DNA of 5,462 nucleotides from contig NZ_CALKTQ010000036.1 of the NCBI RefSeq assembly GCF_937997465.1, positions 1 through 5,462 on the forward strand. The letters are read 5' to 3'. This stretch comes from an uncultured Campylobacter sp. Its GTDB lineage: Bacteria; Campylobacterota; Campylobacteria; Campylobacterales; Campylobacteraceae. Shown piece after piece: positions 5,431 to 5,462 of the stretch. Below the pieces are notes generated by a model that worked only from the letters and a program-made list of their open reading frames with translations, made no database searches and had not been told where the DNA came from. The position numbers were made by a program, and so were the translations under genes. Positions within the stretch are counted from its first letter, which is position 1. Each line of letters opens with the position of its first letter.

Positions 5431-5462
5431 GCGGGAATAGCTCAGGGGTAGAGCACAACCTT
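5431..5462 (+). tRNA. tRNA-Gly, 5' part only (cut by the window edge)
   Basis: The first 32 bases of a tRNA are present. They comprise acceptor strand GCGGGAA (5431-5437), TA, D-stem GCTC (5440-5443), loop AGGGGTA, D-stem GAGC (5451-5454), A, anticodon strand CAACC (5456-5460), and the first two anticodon-loop bases TT. The window stops just before the anticodon. The sequence matches the usual bacterial tRNA-Gly(GCC) 5' half, so the next bases should be GCC; that identity is inferred from similarity. It lies 43 bases after moeA with its own promoter and no terminator visible between them. Confidence 0.9.

Noticed and set aside
5431..5462. tRNA end as an integration site for a mobile element
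   Set aside because: Only the 5' half is visible, while integrases usually target the 3' end, and no integrase or direct repeat is present.

Overview
The window looks like chromosomal DNA from an epsilonproteobacterium, most likely a mid-GC oral or enteric Campylobacter (C. showae / rectus / curvus / concisus type). This rests on the very frequent AAATTT-containing words, AT-rich promoters with a good -10 but usually no -35, tight gene packing, and a murA-moeA pair in the order I recall from C. jejuni. The species is inferred, not proven. Most of the content is ordinary core genome. I found no defence system, prophage, insertion sequence or CRISPR array.

Layout. Positions 1-218 hold no confident gene. 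A possible 31-codon membrane microprotein (108-203, +) lies tail-to-tail with the next gene, with a short hairpin between them. Positions 219-2790 form a four-gene minus-strand unit, read from right to left: an NlpC/P60-type lipoprotein, a minimal rhomboid protease with a TTG start, a DUF455 ferritin-like protein, and a SixA-like phosphohistidine phosphatase. The last three are joined by a 4-base ATGA overlap and a 1-base gap, so they are surely co-transcribed. The lipoprotein sits 52 bases upstream and may share or have its own transcript.

Positions 2791-2962 are a divergent promoter region. It has a TATAAT box facing the lipoprotein, a TATACT box facing murA, a 16-bp AT palindrome, and a potential hairpin in the lipoprotein leader. 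Positions 2963-5387 are a plus-strand pair: murA (first committed step of peptidoglycan synthesis) and moeA (molybdenum insertion into molybdopterin), separated by one base. The window ends inside a tRNA-Gly gene. Its near-consensus promoter overlaps the moeA stop codon.

How the genes relate. The divergent promoter region places a cell-wall biosynthesis gene (murA) back to back with a likely cell-wall hydrolase lipoprotein. The rhomboid, DUF455 and SixA genes share transcription but no obvious pathway. The observations most worth following are the strong and uneven enrichment of the palindrome AAATTT, the candidate microprotein, the 16-bp in-frame repeat inside moeA, and the structured lipoprotein leader.
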